A stretch of 64,000 bases of DNA, taken from contig OY755242.1 in assembly GCA_963576725.1 (NCBI GenBank), forward strand, positions 61,508,324 through 61,572,323, written 5' to 3'. Shown here in pieces: positions 9,554 to 20,134 of the stretch (its first letter is position 1; each line of letters begins with the position of its first letter). The position numbers were made by a program, and so were the translations under genes. Under the pieces are notes generated by a model that saw only the letters and a program-made list of their open reading frames with translations, did no database searches and was not told where the DNA came from. Origin of the DNA: Azorinus chamasolen (taxonomy: Eukaryota > Mollusca > Bivalvia > Cardiida > Solecurtidae).

Positions 9554-9884
9554 ATAGCAATTTTAGTACATGTATTTGAATACGCAGCCTTATCTGTTGC
9601 TGTGATTCATGTTAGAAAGTACGACATCATGGATAATAATACGCTAATTTTGTTATACTTGCATTATGAAATCACGAAAGTGACTATTAAAGTGATGGAA
9701 CAAACAAGACAGAAGAACCAAGAAGAAAAATAGGAAAATGACATTGAAAAAGAGACAAGACAAGGAATCATTTGGCCATGTTGGTAATCTCCAATGTCAG
9801 AAACGTTTTGGAAGCAGTTGTGAGAGTCTTCAAGAAACAACTATTTATCACCTAACCTCACTTACCTCACTTGTATTCGAGTTG
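9554..9884. other. No recognisable gene or element
   Basis: AT-rich sequence, purine-rich around 9690-9760. Nothing supported. Confidence 0.4.
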
Positions 9885-9992
9885 ATATTAAAAGTACAAA
9901 TATGAGTCATGCAGGAAACACCACATACAGAACAAACAGCCGACCGAACAGCAACACAAGACAACACAGCAAATGTACATAAGCCATCATAT
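9885..9992 (+). repeat. Dispersed repeat R, copy 1
   Basis: Shares GCAGGAAACACCACATACA, CCGAACAGCAACACAAG and CAGCAAATGTACAT with copies at 48941-49060 and, inverted, 63124-63312. Class unknown; boundaries are the extent of visible similarity. Confidence 0.6.
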
Positions 9993-10007
9993 ATATTTAG
10001 CTGTACA

Positions 10008-10238
10008 TTAACCCATTCCCTCATATTGACGACTTTTGACCACTCTGTAAAAGTCATTTTGTGAAACCATTGTGATAAAAAGAGCATTTGCTCCTATAGG
10101 AGCAAATGCTCTATTTATCACAATGGTTTCAAACTACAAATTCTTAAAAATCCTTTTCTTTAGTTAATGCTCCTTTTCGGTAGATAATATTCAAAGAGGT
10201 TGGATCTAAAAATAATAGCCTATGAGGTAATGGGTTAA
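10008..10238 (-). mobile_element. PB1 MITE, full length (231 bp)
   Basis: TTAA at 10008 and 10235. Ends CCCATTCCCTCATATTGACG and CTATGAGGTAATGGG. Central palindrome intact with apex TTTGCTCCTATAGGAGCAAA. Confidence 0.9.
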
Positions 10239-10452
10239 CGTCATTTAAAAACATCACGACGTCATGTAGAAATATACATGTAGGACCTGTCAAAAACGGT
10301 ATTTTAGTCGTAATAAGTTACGTGGTATAATATGATGCTAGTAGTCATTTTGCACAAACTAACTTTAAACTCGTCTTGGAAAGCTGACCTTATTTTTATC
10401 AACATCATTTATCAACAGACAAATACCGGTGCACCTTTTCTCTCAAAACAAG

Positions 10453-11145
10453 TGTGTTTGTTAAACTCTTTCTCGAAAGAACAATATTCATTACAACGAT
10501 GTTTAAACACTTTCTCGCTACAATGATATTCATTACAACGATGTTTAAACACTTTATCGCTACAACGATATTCATTACAACGATGTTTAAACACTTCCTC
10601 GCTACAACAACATTCATTACAACGATGTTTAAACACTTCCTCGCTACAACGATATTCATTACAACGATGTTTAAACACTTCCTCACTACAATGATATTCA
10701 TTACAACGATGTTTAAACACTTCCTCGCTACAACGGCATTCATTACAACGATGTTTAAACACTTTCTCGCTACAATGATATTAATTACAACGATGTTTAA
10801 ACGCTTCCTCGCTACAACGATATTCATTACAACGATGTTTAAACACTTCCTCGCTACAACGATATTCATTACAACGATGTTTAAACACTTCCTCGCTACA
10901 ACGATATTCATTACAACGATGTTTAAACACTTCCTCGCTACAACAACATTCATTGCAACGATGTTTAAACACTTCCTCGCTACAACGATATTCATTACAA
11001 CGATGTTTAAACACTTCCTCACTACAACGATATTCATTACAACGATGTTTAAACACTTCCTCGCTACAACGGCATTCATTGCAACGATGTTTAAACACTT
11101 TCTCGCTACAATGATATTAATTACAACGATGTGTTCACTTATTGA
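10453..11145 (+). repeat. 42-bp satellite, about 16 units
   Basis: Unit: ATTCATTACAACGATG, TTTAAACACTTCCTCGC, TACAACGAT. Nearly every unit contains the 8-bp palindrome GTTTAAAC. Because 42 is a multiple of three, both strands hold long frames made of 14-residue repeats (for example FKHRCNEYRCSEE on the minus strand). It abuts the truncated LINE at 11146. Confidence 0.95.
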
Positions 11146-12275
11146 CATAAATCAATGAGATATAGTGTGCCACAGGGATCGGTCCTAGGACCGAAGCACT
11201 ACATCATGTACACAAAACCTGTCGGCTCAATATGCAGAACCCATGGGCTCAACCACCATTTTTATGCCGATGACTCACAATTATACCTATCATTTAAGCC
11301 CAAGGACATTTCCTGTCAACAGGAAGCTTTATCACGAGTTGAGAACTGTCTCAAGGAGCTAGTGTCTTGGATGCACCAGAACATGCTGAAGCTCAATACT
11401 GACAAAACCGAGGTCATACTGTTTCATACTAAAAACACAGAAGTACCTGAAGAGATTCATGTGCAAGTAGGACCCTCTAAAATCAAGCCATCTCTGTGTG
11501 TAAAGAATCTCGGCGCATGGCTCGATTCACAAATGGATATGACATCACACATCAATTCCGTGTGTAGGTCTAGCTATGCACAGCTCCGACGAATAGGTCA
11601 TATAAGAAAGTATCTCTCGCCTGCTGCTACCAAGACTTTGGTGAACTCTCTGGTTACATCAAAGGTAGACTACTGCAATTCATTGCTGCATGGAATTCCA
11701 AACAAAACACTGCGGAAGCTTCAAAGAGTGCAAAACACAGCAGCCCGCATCATAACAAGGACTTCTCGATATAATCATATCACGCCGGTTTTGAAAGAAC
11801 TTCACTGGCTTCCGGTTCAGCATCGGATTGAATTCAAAATTCTGACACTTACGTATAAGGCCATGCACAATGAATCCGCCAAGTACATTGTCGACATGCT
11901 TGACGTGTACAGGCCCCGCAGAGAATTAAGATCAGCAAGTAGTTCTTTGTCGTTGGTTGTACCAAAAAGTCGTAAGGTAAAGTACGGTGAGAGAAGTTTC
12001 ATGCATGCAGCTCCCAAACTCTGGAATGCTCTTCCATCAGGCATTAGAGATGCAAGCTCACTGGCATGTTTCAAAAAATCTCTGAAAACGCATTTCTTCA
12101 ACATATATTATTAGGGCAGTTTAGAAAACGTACCTGCTAATTGTCGGTTATCATAATTGCTGCATTGGCCACAGAGTGTTGATCCTGCCACTTCCTTATG
12201 ACTGTTGACTTTTAAACCCCTTTTTCAAATATAATGCTCCACAAATGTAGAAAATAGATAAATGAATAACAAAAA
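11146..12275 (+). mobile_element. 5'-truncated L2/CR1-like LINE
   Basis: Contains the 3' part of an RT-coding frame (11155-12114), a TAG stop and about 160 bp of 3' UTR ending in a short A-rich ATAGATAAATGAATAAC tract. The 5' end stops abruptly at the 42-bp satellite, as expected from incomplete reverse transcription or later satellite growth. No target duplication could be identified. Confidence 0.75.
11155..12114 (+). pseudogene. Reverse transcriptase, C-terminal part (L2/CR1-like non-LTR)
   Basis: A 319-codon frame corresponding to the RT palm, thumb and C-terminal region of Jockey-superfamily LINEs. In order: VPQGSVLGP (about residue 5), catalytic YADD (about residue 37, codons near 11263), W-H-N-LKLN-DKTE, a LGAWLDS motif (about 120), then the conserved LKELHWLPVQHRIEFKI (about 220) and LWNALPSGIRD (about 290). 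Missing are the endonuclease and the N-terminal RT fingers, so the fragment cannot act alone. The frame is free of stops and both catalytic aspartates of YADD are present, implying a fairly recent copy. Assignment to L2 rather than CR1 or Rex1 is by general resemblance only. Confidence 0.85.
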
Positions 12276-12295
12276 CCTCATCCATATTTTATGGA

Positions 12296-12890
12296 CTTCT
12301 AGGGAATCCCCTTGCTGTTGAACGTGCGGGTGTTGTGTCAGCGGGATTCCGCTGTCCAGTTGTTGCGGTGGCCGAGGGAGTGCTGTTCTCAAACGGGGCA
12401 TCCCTATATGCTTGGTACCTCTGGTAACTCCAGTTCCAATGCCGGAGGGAGCACCGTAGTGGAACAGGGCTACCCTCTACGGTATAATTCCGCGCTGGTA
12501 CATTGGGAGTCTTGCTGGCATGACTTGCTACCCTGTCCTTAACCAGTGCCAGGGATTCCTGTTAAGCTGACCCAGTTTCCGTATTTTTGCTTACCAGTGA
12601 ACTGGGTCGTGTAATATATGGGCAGTGGGCAAATTAAGCCTGTACGGTCTAATGCAGCATCGCGTGTCTCAGTCAGTCTCGATTTGTCCGATGTGATTCC
12701 TTTGCCATTGCAGCCGGTGGGATATGTTGCAGGAACAGTATACGTAATACCTTCATTAGCTCTACTTTGGCTGGGCTTTTTGGGTTCCCATAATAAGACA
12801 TTTTATTCTGTAATTAAACTTTGGATATACCCAATTACAACTCTATTAAAATATGATACGCTGTGTACTCCCTCATTGCCATAGCGGGTC
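12296..12890. other. GC-richer island of unknown identity
   Basis: Clearly richer in G, C and CpG than the surroundings. Open frames exist on both strands: plus 12312-12542 and 12618-12884, and a stop-to-stop minus frame of about 88 codons over 12541-12805 containing GCNGKGITSDKSRLTE and GKQKYGNWVSLTG. I recognise none of them. Could be a captured exon, part of another mobile element, or non-coding. The stretch 12891-13214 after it shows nothing. Confidence 0.3.
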
Positions 12891-13214
12891 GAATAGTGTT
12901 TGACTACTAGAGGGGTTGCATAGTGCGCGTATATAACAGTTGTGTATTTGTATTGCTTAGTTTATATGCATGAACTTCAAATTGATCTGTTCTGTTACCC
13001 AATTTTCCGGCAATAATTTATGTGCAGTGTTGTATGTTAAACGAATGTACTCAAGTCTGTTGAGTCTGGGTCAAAATTATGGGACGTACTGGCACTGCGC
13101 ATAGAATGTTGCATTCAAGTTATGTTTTTTACAATCTGAGTGCGTTGACACACTATAATAGAACATAATACGACACAGACAGATAAACTTACGGAAAAGA
13201 TTAGCTTATTTACC

Positions 13215-13405
13215 AATGTCCTAAATAAATTCTATTTTATTATTATTCTTATCTATATATAAGTATTAAATATATTTTATTTTAATTTTTTTTCTGTAAT
13301 TTACGCATTATTGTACAGTAAATGTATCTTTGTGAAGCGCTTTTGAACGCACATATCCTGTATGAAAAGAGCGCTATATAAATGTGGTATAATAATAATA
13401 ATAAA
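13215..13405 (+). mobile_element. Retroposon 3' tail with (TAA)n, plus strand
   Basis: Plus-orientation copy of the segment at 972-1190: starts ATGTCCTAAATAAATTC, contains GTGAAGCGCTTTTGAACGC, ends GAGCGCTATATAAATGTGG then TATAATAATAATAATAA. Confidence 0.65.
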
Positions 13406-13599
13406 AAATCCGACGAGAACGAATCTGCACAGCTTAGTTTTCATTCGTTACAACGAAATGTTCAGATTCTAACATCGAAATGGAAAATAAGGAACTCATT
13501 TTTCTCATTCAGAGTTCAGTGTAACGGCATCGCTGTCAGTTGAAATAGGTATTCTCTAATACGTATAGTTGGACTTGCTGGTCACAGGAAGGGATTAGT

Positions 13600-13809
13600 T
13601 TAACCCGTTACCTCATAGGCTATTTTGACCCAACAACTTTGAATAATTCTATCGAAAAGGAGCATTAACTAGAGAAAAGGAAACTTTCCAGAATTTTGTA
13701 GTTTGAAACCATTGCTCCTATAGGAGCAAATGCTCTATTTATCACAATGGTTTCACAAAGTGACTTCTAAAGAGTTGTCAAAAGTCGTCAATATGAGGGA
13801 ATGGGTTAA
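13600..13809 (+). mobile_element. PB1 MITE (210 bp)
   Basis: TTAA at 13600 and 13806. The left palindrome arm lost its GTGATAAATAGAGCATTT portion (ACCATTGCTCCTATAGGAGC), so the stem is asymmetric. Confidence 0.85.
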
Positions 13810-14104
13810 ACATACTTTATTTGGAAAAGTGTACATTATTCATGATAACCACAGAGTATCACAAAAGGATTAGAACGAAAGCTAAAAGCTTATTGAGTTA
13901 TTCATCTCGTCAGGAAGAAGGAATTAACGCCATTCATGTAGCTAGTATTGTGTTGCTTTAGTTGGCATGTACTATACTACGTGAAAAACATCTTTTGTGA
14001 AATTATAGCTGACATGTTTGTCAAACAGGTATATTGGATTACATGCATTGTCTCTTGTGGTAGCCCCAGAGACATTCCTACCTTGCAGTGGTTTGGGGGC
14101 TAAA
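13810..14104. other. No recognisable gene or element
   Basis: Unique-looking AT-rich sequence. Confidence 0.4.
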
Positions 14105-14118
14105 GTAGTAGTAGTAGC

Positions 14119-14153
<35 letters not shown>

Positions 14154-14154
14154 T
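14105..14154 (+). repeat. AGT trinucleotide microsatellite
   Basis: About 16 AGT units with one AGC and one GTGG interruption. Confidence 0.9.
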
Positions 14155-14188
14155 GCTTGGAGGAAAATGCCACTAAGGTAATGGATGT

Positions 14189-14407
14189 TTAATCCATTAC
14201 TTCATGAATATTCATACCAGAAATAATGACTTCGTGAATATCAATGAGTTGAATTCTTATAGCGGTAGTATAAACACATGCATTTTTTGCCATTGCAGAA
14301 ACTTTAAAATCAGATCTACATTATATCATGAGCAATAGAACATACCCTGATCAGACGTCTACTCTGCAAATGCGTGAAATGCTTTTAAATATGAAGGAAA
14401 TAGTTAA
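14189..14407 (+). mobile_element. PB2 MITE lacking one palindrome arm (219 bp)
   Basis: TTAA at 14189 and 14404. CCCTGATCAGACG runs straight into TCTACTCTGCAAATGCG, so the apex and part of the second arm are gone. Confidence 0.75.
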
Positions 14408-14555
14408 TAGCGGTATTGACAGAAACCTTGAAAGTCACGGAGCTCTTTGCTCTACCAACGCGCCCGGCGGTAATTCGGTATCTTGTGACTGGATACACGA
14501 ATATTACATCCTGCAATCGGGCAGAGAAAACTGTACAGCAATTGGTTCAACATGT

Positions 14556-14787
14556 TCCTTTATATAAACGCGTCTGCACGCATCTGCAAACATAGCAGAC
14601 CCAGATCAGACGGCTCCTATGGGAGCCGTCTGATCAGGGTTTGCTCTGTTTGCCAATGCAATTTGATAGATCTGTCTCTTTAGTTTCTAAAATGGCTACA
14701 ATGTTCCACCTCCCATGTTTCATTTTAAATATGAGTATTCAGTATGTATTGAACTTCGGAATAACTATAGAACAGGGTAAGGGATAA
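14556..14787 (-). mobile_element. PB2b MITE, inverted
   Basis: Starts with the TTTATATAAACGCG-type terminus, palindrome GACGGCTCCTATGGGAGCCG, then GATAGATCTGTCTCTTTAG and the TTGAACTTCGGAATAACTAT outer arm ending ACAGGGTAAGGGATAAT. TTAA is mutated at both ends. Confidence 0.7.
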
Positions 14788-14789
14788 TA

Positions 14790-15340
14790 AAATTGTCCTT
14801 TGGCCATAAAGTAAGCCATTCAACCAATTAGCCTCAAAGATTCTATTAACTCGTGGATATTGCACGATATTCCGAAAATCAAACACTCTCAGTAGCCTTT
14901 TAAGGCATTGATTATTTCTTTTAGGGAAGATAAATTCAAGTTTATTTCGCAAAAAAGAAACATGTTTAGAGAATGAAATGGATTTTATTCCCCACGTTTA
15001 TTTTTAACTGTGAGTCTATTTCATTAAGAACCATTTTGTAATCTAGTGTCCAATGCTTTAGTTTCAATTTGAAAGTTTGCTGTTTGCCTTGTTCTAAATT
15101 TAGAGACTATTAATTTGACTACAACACTCAGTTCAACATCTCGAGTGCAAAACTATTGTAAACACAATATTTAACACTAAGTCTTATAAGCATTTATATT
15201 TCTTTCACATTTATCAACAAGAGTACCGCATACGGTACATAATACGCCCACTTGCAAACTTTCTCTGATTCAACATGCCTTATAAGTGTTGACATTTTCT
15301 AATCTGTGCTTCAGATCTTTATTTCCATATTAAGGTGATA
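14790..15340. other. No recognisable gene or element
   Basis: About 550 bp of AT-rich, unique-looking sequence. Short frames only. Confidence 0.4.
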
Positions 15341-16215
15341 CTATTTTTAAAACAATTGAAGTGAATATCTTATTAAATAAAAATGTTAAGCTAATCCTCA
15401 TATTTGCAGATTTTTGTAAAGTGCAACGGCCATAACTCTGTAAAGACAAACTGAATGAACCTCAAAATAAAGTTAGCTTCAGATTCTGTTGCTTAAAACA
15501 TTTGTGTTAAGTTTCATTTATATCATTTTAATAGTTTTCCCAGAAAACAACAGACAAACTAAAAGTTGACCGACAAACAAAGCAACGAACACACAACGTT
15601 CAAGGACCATAACTTAAGAATAAAATGACAAATCAAAAACCCCGCAATATATGTGAAAATTCATATAAAAAATTGAAGTAAATATCATTTCAAATGAAAA
15701 AGTTATGGCCATCCTCATATTTGCATAGATTTTGAGTGCAAGTGTCATAGCTCCGAAACGACAAATCAAATGAACCTCAGAATTGACTTAGCTTCAGGTC
15801 TTGATGCATTAAACATGTGTGTGAAGTTTCATTAATATTTGTCAAACGGTTTTCCCAGAAAACAGCGGACAAACTATATGTATATATTTGCATTATTTTT
15901 TAAGTAAAAGGGCCATAACTCCGAAACGACAAATCAAATGAACATCAGAATTGAATCAGCTTAAGATATTGATGCATTAAACATTTGTGTGAAGTTTCAT
16001 TAATATTTCTCAAATAGTATTCCCAGAAAACAGCGGACAAACTATTTGCATGTATTTGCATTATTTTTAAGGACAAGGGCCATAACTCTGAAACGAAAAA
16101 TCAAATGATCCTCAGAATCAACTCATCTTCAGATGTTGATCCATTAAACATTTTTGTGAAGTTTCATTAATATCTCTCAAATAGTTTCCCCAGAAAACAG
16201 CGGACAAATTATTTA
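15340..16215 (+). repeat. Degenerate tandem repeat with GGGCCATAACTC motif
   Basis: About five units of 135-250 bp, each with a CCATAACT motif (near 15429, 15610, 15746, 15912, 16080), then AATCAAATGAACCTCAGAAT, a GATGCATTAAACAT block, GTGAAGTTTCATTAATAT and CCCAGAAAACAGCGGACAAA. The motif set resembles repeats common in mollusc genomes. Confidence 0.75.
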
Positions 16216-16840
16216 CATATAGGTTAACCTAAATATAATGGAGTGGATGAATAGGCAAAATAACATTGTGTGGACCATAAACGTACAATGGATTTCAAAG
16301 TTGTTACTCTGGTCGGAAAATAAAATGCAGACAAACATTATTTTGGCGCCAAAGGATTCACCAGGCGTTAGGTGTTTTGATGGATCACGCGCGCTCGCTG
16401 GCGCTGCAGTATGGGACTAAAGTTTGTGTCTTGAGCGAAGTAATTGACCAATTTGCAAACATTCTTGGAGATTGATTATGGTCTTGAAAAGAAAGTGCAG
16501 AAAAAAACCCGTTTTTGAAACTGAAGCAGACCAAACTCTCAGCAGACGAAATTTATATGACGACGAAAGGGTTAATTTCCCCTGTTTTGACAGCTATTCC
16601 GTTTTCAATGAGACGCGTGTTCATTCTGCAAGAAATTATTCTAAAGCGAGTTAGAGCAAGAATAATTGATTTGATTGCACTCGGAAATTGAATATGGAGA
16701 ACAAGTTACACTACTCCGGCGAAAGAATGCAACTGCCTGGACAAACTTCGGAATCAATAAAATCCTTTCATATTTCGATGACCTGGTTTCACTTAAATGT
16801 TACAAAGAAGGCTTTAGCTACTGTGTAGTTACAGAAACTC
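16216..16840. other. No gene; contains a PB4-end scrap
   Basis: Around 16325-16355, GCAGACAAACATTATTTTGG then CGCCAAAGG resembles an isolated PB3/PB4 terminus. The same scrap occurs near 26725. Otherwise unique-looking. Confidence 0.4.
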
Positions 16841-16841
16841 G

Positions 16842-17072
16842 TCTAACCCATTCCCTCATAGGCTACTTTAAGATCCAACCTCTTTGAATAAATCTACGGA
16901 AAAGGAGCATTAACTAGAGCAAAGTATTGTTTTTAGAATTTTGTAATTTGAAACCATTGTGATAAATAGAGCATTTGCTCTTATACAAGCAAATGCTCTA
17001 TTTATCACAATGGTTTCAACAGGTGACTTTTACAGAGCCGTAGAAAGGCGCAATTATGGAGGAAAGGGTTAA
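16842..17072 (+). mobile_element. PB1 MITE (231 bp)
   Basis: Left TTAA mutated to CTAA (16844), right TTAA at 17069-17072. Palindrome nearly intact with apex TTTGCTCTTATACAAGCAAA. The right TTAA is shared with the next PB2. Confidence 0.8.
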
Positions 17073-17328
17073 CCATTTCCCTGTTCAGTATTCATGTAAG
17101 AAATAACGACATCATGAATATTAATTAGCAGAAGTTTTACTATGGCACATGAACACAGGTTTTTCTTTATCTTAGCAGTAATTGTACGAGTACTGTACAG
17201 TCAGACCTATGTTATTCCATAAGCAAACAGAGCACGCCCTGAGCAGATGGCGCCAACAGGTGCCGTCTGATCTGGGCCTACTCTGTTTGCAAATGCTTGA
17301 AAATGCGTTTATTTGAAGAAAAGGTTAA
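17069..17328 (+). mobile_element. PB2 MITE (260 bp), abutting PB1
   Basis: TTAA 17069-17072 (shared) and 17325-17328. Left end CCATTTCCCTGTTCAGTATT, palindrome GCAAACAGAGCACGCCCTGA with apex GGCGCCAACAGGTGCC. Confidence 0.8.
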
Positions 17329-17562
17329 CCGACGAGGTATGCATTACTTATAGGAGATACGACATACACTGACATTGCAGTTAGAAACCCCTCCATGGAA
17401 CCCATGCATATGCACAGTTAGTTTTGGCCATGGCAGATGTGTAGAATCATATCTATATTATATCATAAGCAAACAGAGCAGACCCTGATCAGGAGCCGTC
17501 TGATCTAGGTCTTCTCTGTTTGCAAACGCATAGAAAGACGTATTTATGGAGTAAAGTGTTAA
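17325..17562 (+). mobile_element. PB2 MITE, left end decayed
   Basis: The third element in the chain, sharing TTAA 17325. Right end TTTATGGAGTAAAGTG and TTAA at 17559. The palindrome has an asymmetric deletion: CCCTGATCAGGAGCCGTCTG. Confidence 0.65.
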
Positions 17563-17908
17563 GCAATATGAGAATTAATGGCTTAATATTCACGATACAA
17601 TGTTATACACGAACGAGTTTTATTGCTAAAGTGACTCTTACTGATAACCGATCTCATAATACTTGATTGCTTCATTACAGCCTTATCTGAACATCCGTGA
17701 CTGAAAAAAAAGACTCAGAAATGTTGATTAATGGCGTGCTGGTCTATCTAAATCTCTTATTTTTTATCCAAACCCCGTCCTCGGAAAGACGATTCTAATG
17801 GACTACCAACCAGATAGGGCTTGGCGGAGAAGTACGGATACAACTTAACCCCAAATTTCCTAAATTCAATTACGAAGGCAATGCTTGAAACAAAGTAATA
17901 TGCGCATT
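17563..17908. other. No recognisable gene or element
   Basis: Unique-looking sequence. Confidence 0.4.
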
Positions 17909-18146
17909 TTAAACTTTACTCCATAAATACGCCTTTGGAAACAGAGAAGACACAGATCAGACGGCTCCTATAGGAGCCGTCTGATCAAGGTCTGCTCTTT
18001 TTGCTTATGATATAATATAGATATTATTCTACAGTTTTTGCGATGGTCCAAACATTCCTGTGCCCATGTCCAATCATACAAAATATCGAATTAACAGTCA
18101 CGGTGTCATCATTTCTTACATGAATATTCATGGATTAAAGGGGTAA
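17909..18146 (-). mobile_element. PB2 MITE, inverted (238 bp)
   Basis: TTAA at 17909, left end ACTTTACTCCATAAATACGC, palindrome apex GGCTCCTATAGGAGCC intact, right end ACATGAATATTCATGG then AAAGGGGTAA. Confidence 0.8.
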
Positions 18147-18300
18147 TACCTATGCAAATAGAGTATATCAAGATCAGACACCCACGAAGGAGCCGTCCGA
18201 TCAAGGTCTGCTCTGTTTGCTTATGGAATATATAAAGACCCGATTCTACAGTTTCTGCCATGGTCAACCATTTACCTGTTCAAAATGCCATCTAAACTAT
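18147..18300 (-). mobile_element. PB2 partial copy, head-to-tail with previous
   Basis: GCAAATAGAGTATATCAAGA, ACGAAGGAGCCGTCCGATCA and GTTTGCTTATGGAATATATA follow the PB2 order. Ends before the outer terminus. Confidence 0.6.
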
Positions 18301-18352
18301 TCATAAAGTGTTAAACGTAACTAAGAAAAGGAATACGTATAACACTTCAAGC

Positions 18353-18402
18353 ATTGCCGTTAAATATCCTTATTTCATATACATAAGGATAATTAACGGC
18401 AA
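18353..18402. repeat. 50-bp imperfect hairpin
   Basis: Arms TTGCCGTTAAATATCCTTAT and ATAAGGATAATTAACGGCAA pair with one mismatch over a loop of about 10 nt. Not part of any family defined here. Confidence 0.6.
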
Positions 18403-18499
18403 TATAAAAATAGATCATTGTTATCATGTTCCAACGTCATATTGGATATGGAAAACACACAAAAGCAACTTTGGTATTTATATCAGTTTTGTTTTAAAG

Positions 18500-18855
18500 T
18501 TTTAACTGTATAGCTTTAACCTACAAACATTTCTTACTTGTAAGAGCAAGTGATAGCCCCGTGATAAAACGGCAAGTCTGTTCTAGTTATACCAAAACAA
18601 GTTGTAAACATATATAGGGTCTGTGTAGATTTTGATCAGTTGCTTTGTTTCAGCCCATTCTTTGGATCTACATGCGTTGCACATATTTGAGCATACTGAC
18701 GCCTTGATCATATTTCTGCAGGGATGTTACGTAGAAGTTGCAATATTGCAAATACAATATTGGCAGGTTCAAATCACATTCAGCCAGTTCTAATGACACA
18801 GACCTACAATAGGGCCCCTCTGACCCAAATAATTTAGCAATAAATAAAGATGTCT
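18500..18855. other. No recognisable gene; possible eroded PO1 left end
   Basis: Mostly unique-looking. The last 60 bp before the PB4 may be the decayed left half of the PO1 continued at 19103. Confidence 0.35.
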
Positions 18856-19102
18856 TTAACCCTTTCGGCGCCAAATTTCTAATTGTCGTCTGCAATGCAA
18901 TTTTTGTTAAGTCATTTGGTGAAATAAGGAAATGAGATAGATAAATGCAAATTTCAAAGGAATAAAGCGCATATATAGAAGAAGAGTTTGAGACAAATAG
19001 TGAAGTCCCTGATCAGACGCCGCCTTGAAAAGGCGGCGTCTGATCTTGGACTGCACTATTTGTCGTGGTGCATTTATGCGACTGCGGCGGTGAAAGGGTT
19101 AA
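18856..19102 (+). mobile_element. PB4 MITE, full length (247 bp)
   Basis: TTAA at 18856 and 19099. Very similar to 284-534, including CCTTGAAAAGGCGG at the apex. Inserted at a TTAA next to AAAAGCAAGCGGTTGC, that is, inside a PO1. Confidence 0.9.
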
Positions 19103-19210
19103 AAGCAAGCGGTTGCAAAATATAGGACGAAAGTGACACAGAAAGCTTCCATGGGAAGTGTCTGTATAACGTTCGCCCTGCATTAAGCTACCATCTGCCT
19201 TTTTGGCTAA
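19103..19210 (+). mobile_element. PO1 right part, interrupted by PB4
   Basis: AAGCAAGCGGTTGC, GCAGGACG-like spacer, CAGAAAGCTTCCATGGGAAG apex, then CCTGCATTAAGCTACCATCT. The terminal GGTTTTACTG is lost. Confidence 0.55.
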
Positions 19211-19307
19211 GAATTATACCTATTTTTGTGATCGCATTATTTACTCTGCATTCATCCCTATTAGCCGTATCCTGTAAAACGTAATATAACTGACATTTGC
19301 AAATATC

Positions 19308-19557
19308 TTAGCTCTTTCGGCGCCAATGTCGCCTGTTGACACCATTGAAAACAGTGCAGTCCCAGGTCAGATGCCGCCTTTTCAAGGCGGCTTCTGACCT
19401 GGCACTTCACTGTTTTCTGTATTATTTTAGCCCAAGCATACAGGTTTTTAAAAACAAATGTTTTACTAATGTACTTTTATTATTTAGTTTAGAATTATAT
19501 TTAATATGAAATTATTATTGCAGACGACACTTTTAAATTTGGCGCCAAAAGAGTTAG
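19308..19557 (+). mobile_element. PB4 variant MITE (250 bp)
   Basis: TTAG at both ends (mutated TTAA). Left CTCTTTCGGCGCCAATGTCG, right AAATTTGGCGCCAAAAGAG, giving a long TIR. Palindrome GTCCCAGGTCAGATGCCGCC with TTTTCAA apex. Confidence 0.75.
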
Positions 19558-19925
19558 ATTCCGAGGATTAGGGATAGTTTCTCAAAGCTATAATATACCG
19601 AGAGTAAGCAAACAAATATAAGAGACGCCATTTTACAATAGAAGACGGGTAAACACGAATCTATCAATTCTGTTGCATGTTGCGCGGAATATTTACAATA
19701 AAACTGATACTAGCAAACAACCAGACCATCATCAACCTAATTGCGCGCGGATTTTCTCTGATGAAAGCCATACCACATGACACCGATATTAGGCCCGCCG
19801 ACAATGAAACAAATTGTCGAGCTGCATTCAAACAGATAGCAGGTTTTTGACATGTTCATCGATAAATAAGTGCTTCCCTTGAGTCAGGTCGTATATTCAG
19901 TAATAGTACAGGTCGGGTTTTCAAG
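19558..19925. other. No recognisable gene or element
   Basis: Unique-looking sequence. Confidence 0.4.
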
Positions 19926-19927
19926 AA

Positions 19928-20134
19928 CAGTAAAACCTTTCTAATATGACCACCAACATATGTTTAATTCTAGCCCTTAAAGTCAGGTGGTTGCTTAATA
20001 CAGGACGAAAGTTGTGCAGAAAGCTCCTTGCTGGAGCTTTCTGCATAACTTTCGTCCTACATTAAGCAACCACCTGCTTTTAAAGACGTCTATATTTATT
20101 CCAAAAGTGGTCGCTTTATATGGGGTTGCCTGTG
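19928..20134 (+). mobile_element. PO1 MITE, right end decayed
   Basis: Left end CAGTAAAACCTTTCTAATAT. Palindrome from GGTGGTTGCTTAATACAGG to CCTACATTAAGCAACCACCT is almost perfect with apex AGCTCCTTGCTGGAGCT. Right terminus reduced to GGTCGCTTTATATGGGG. Confidence 0.7.

Noticed and set aside
10405..11158. 234- and 247-codon frames on opposite strands
   Set aside because: Products of the 42-bp satellite; no start context or conserved domain. Kept only as a low-interest finding.
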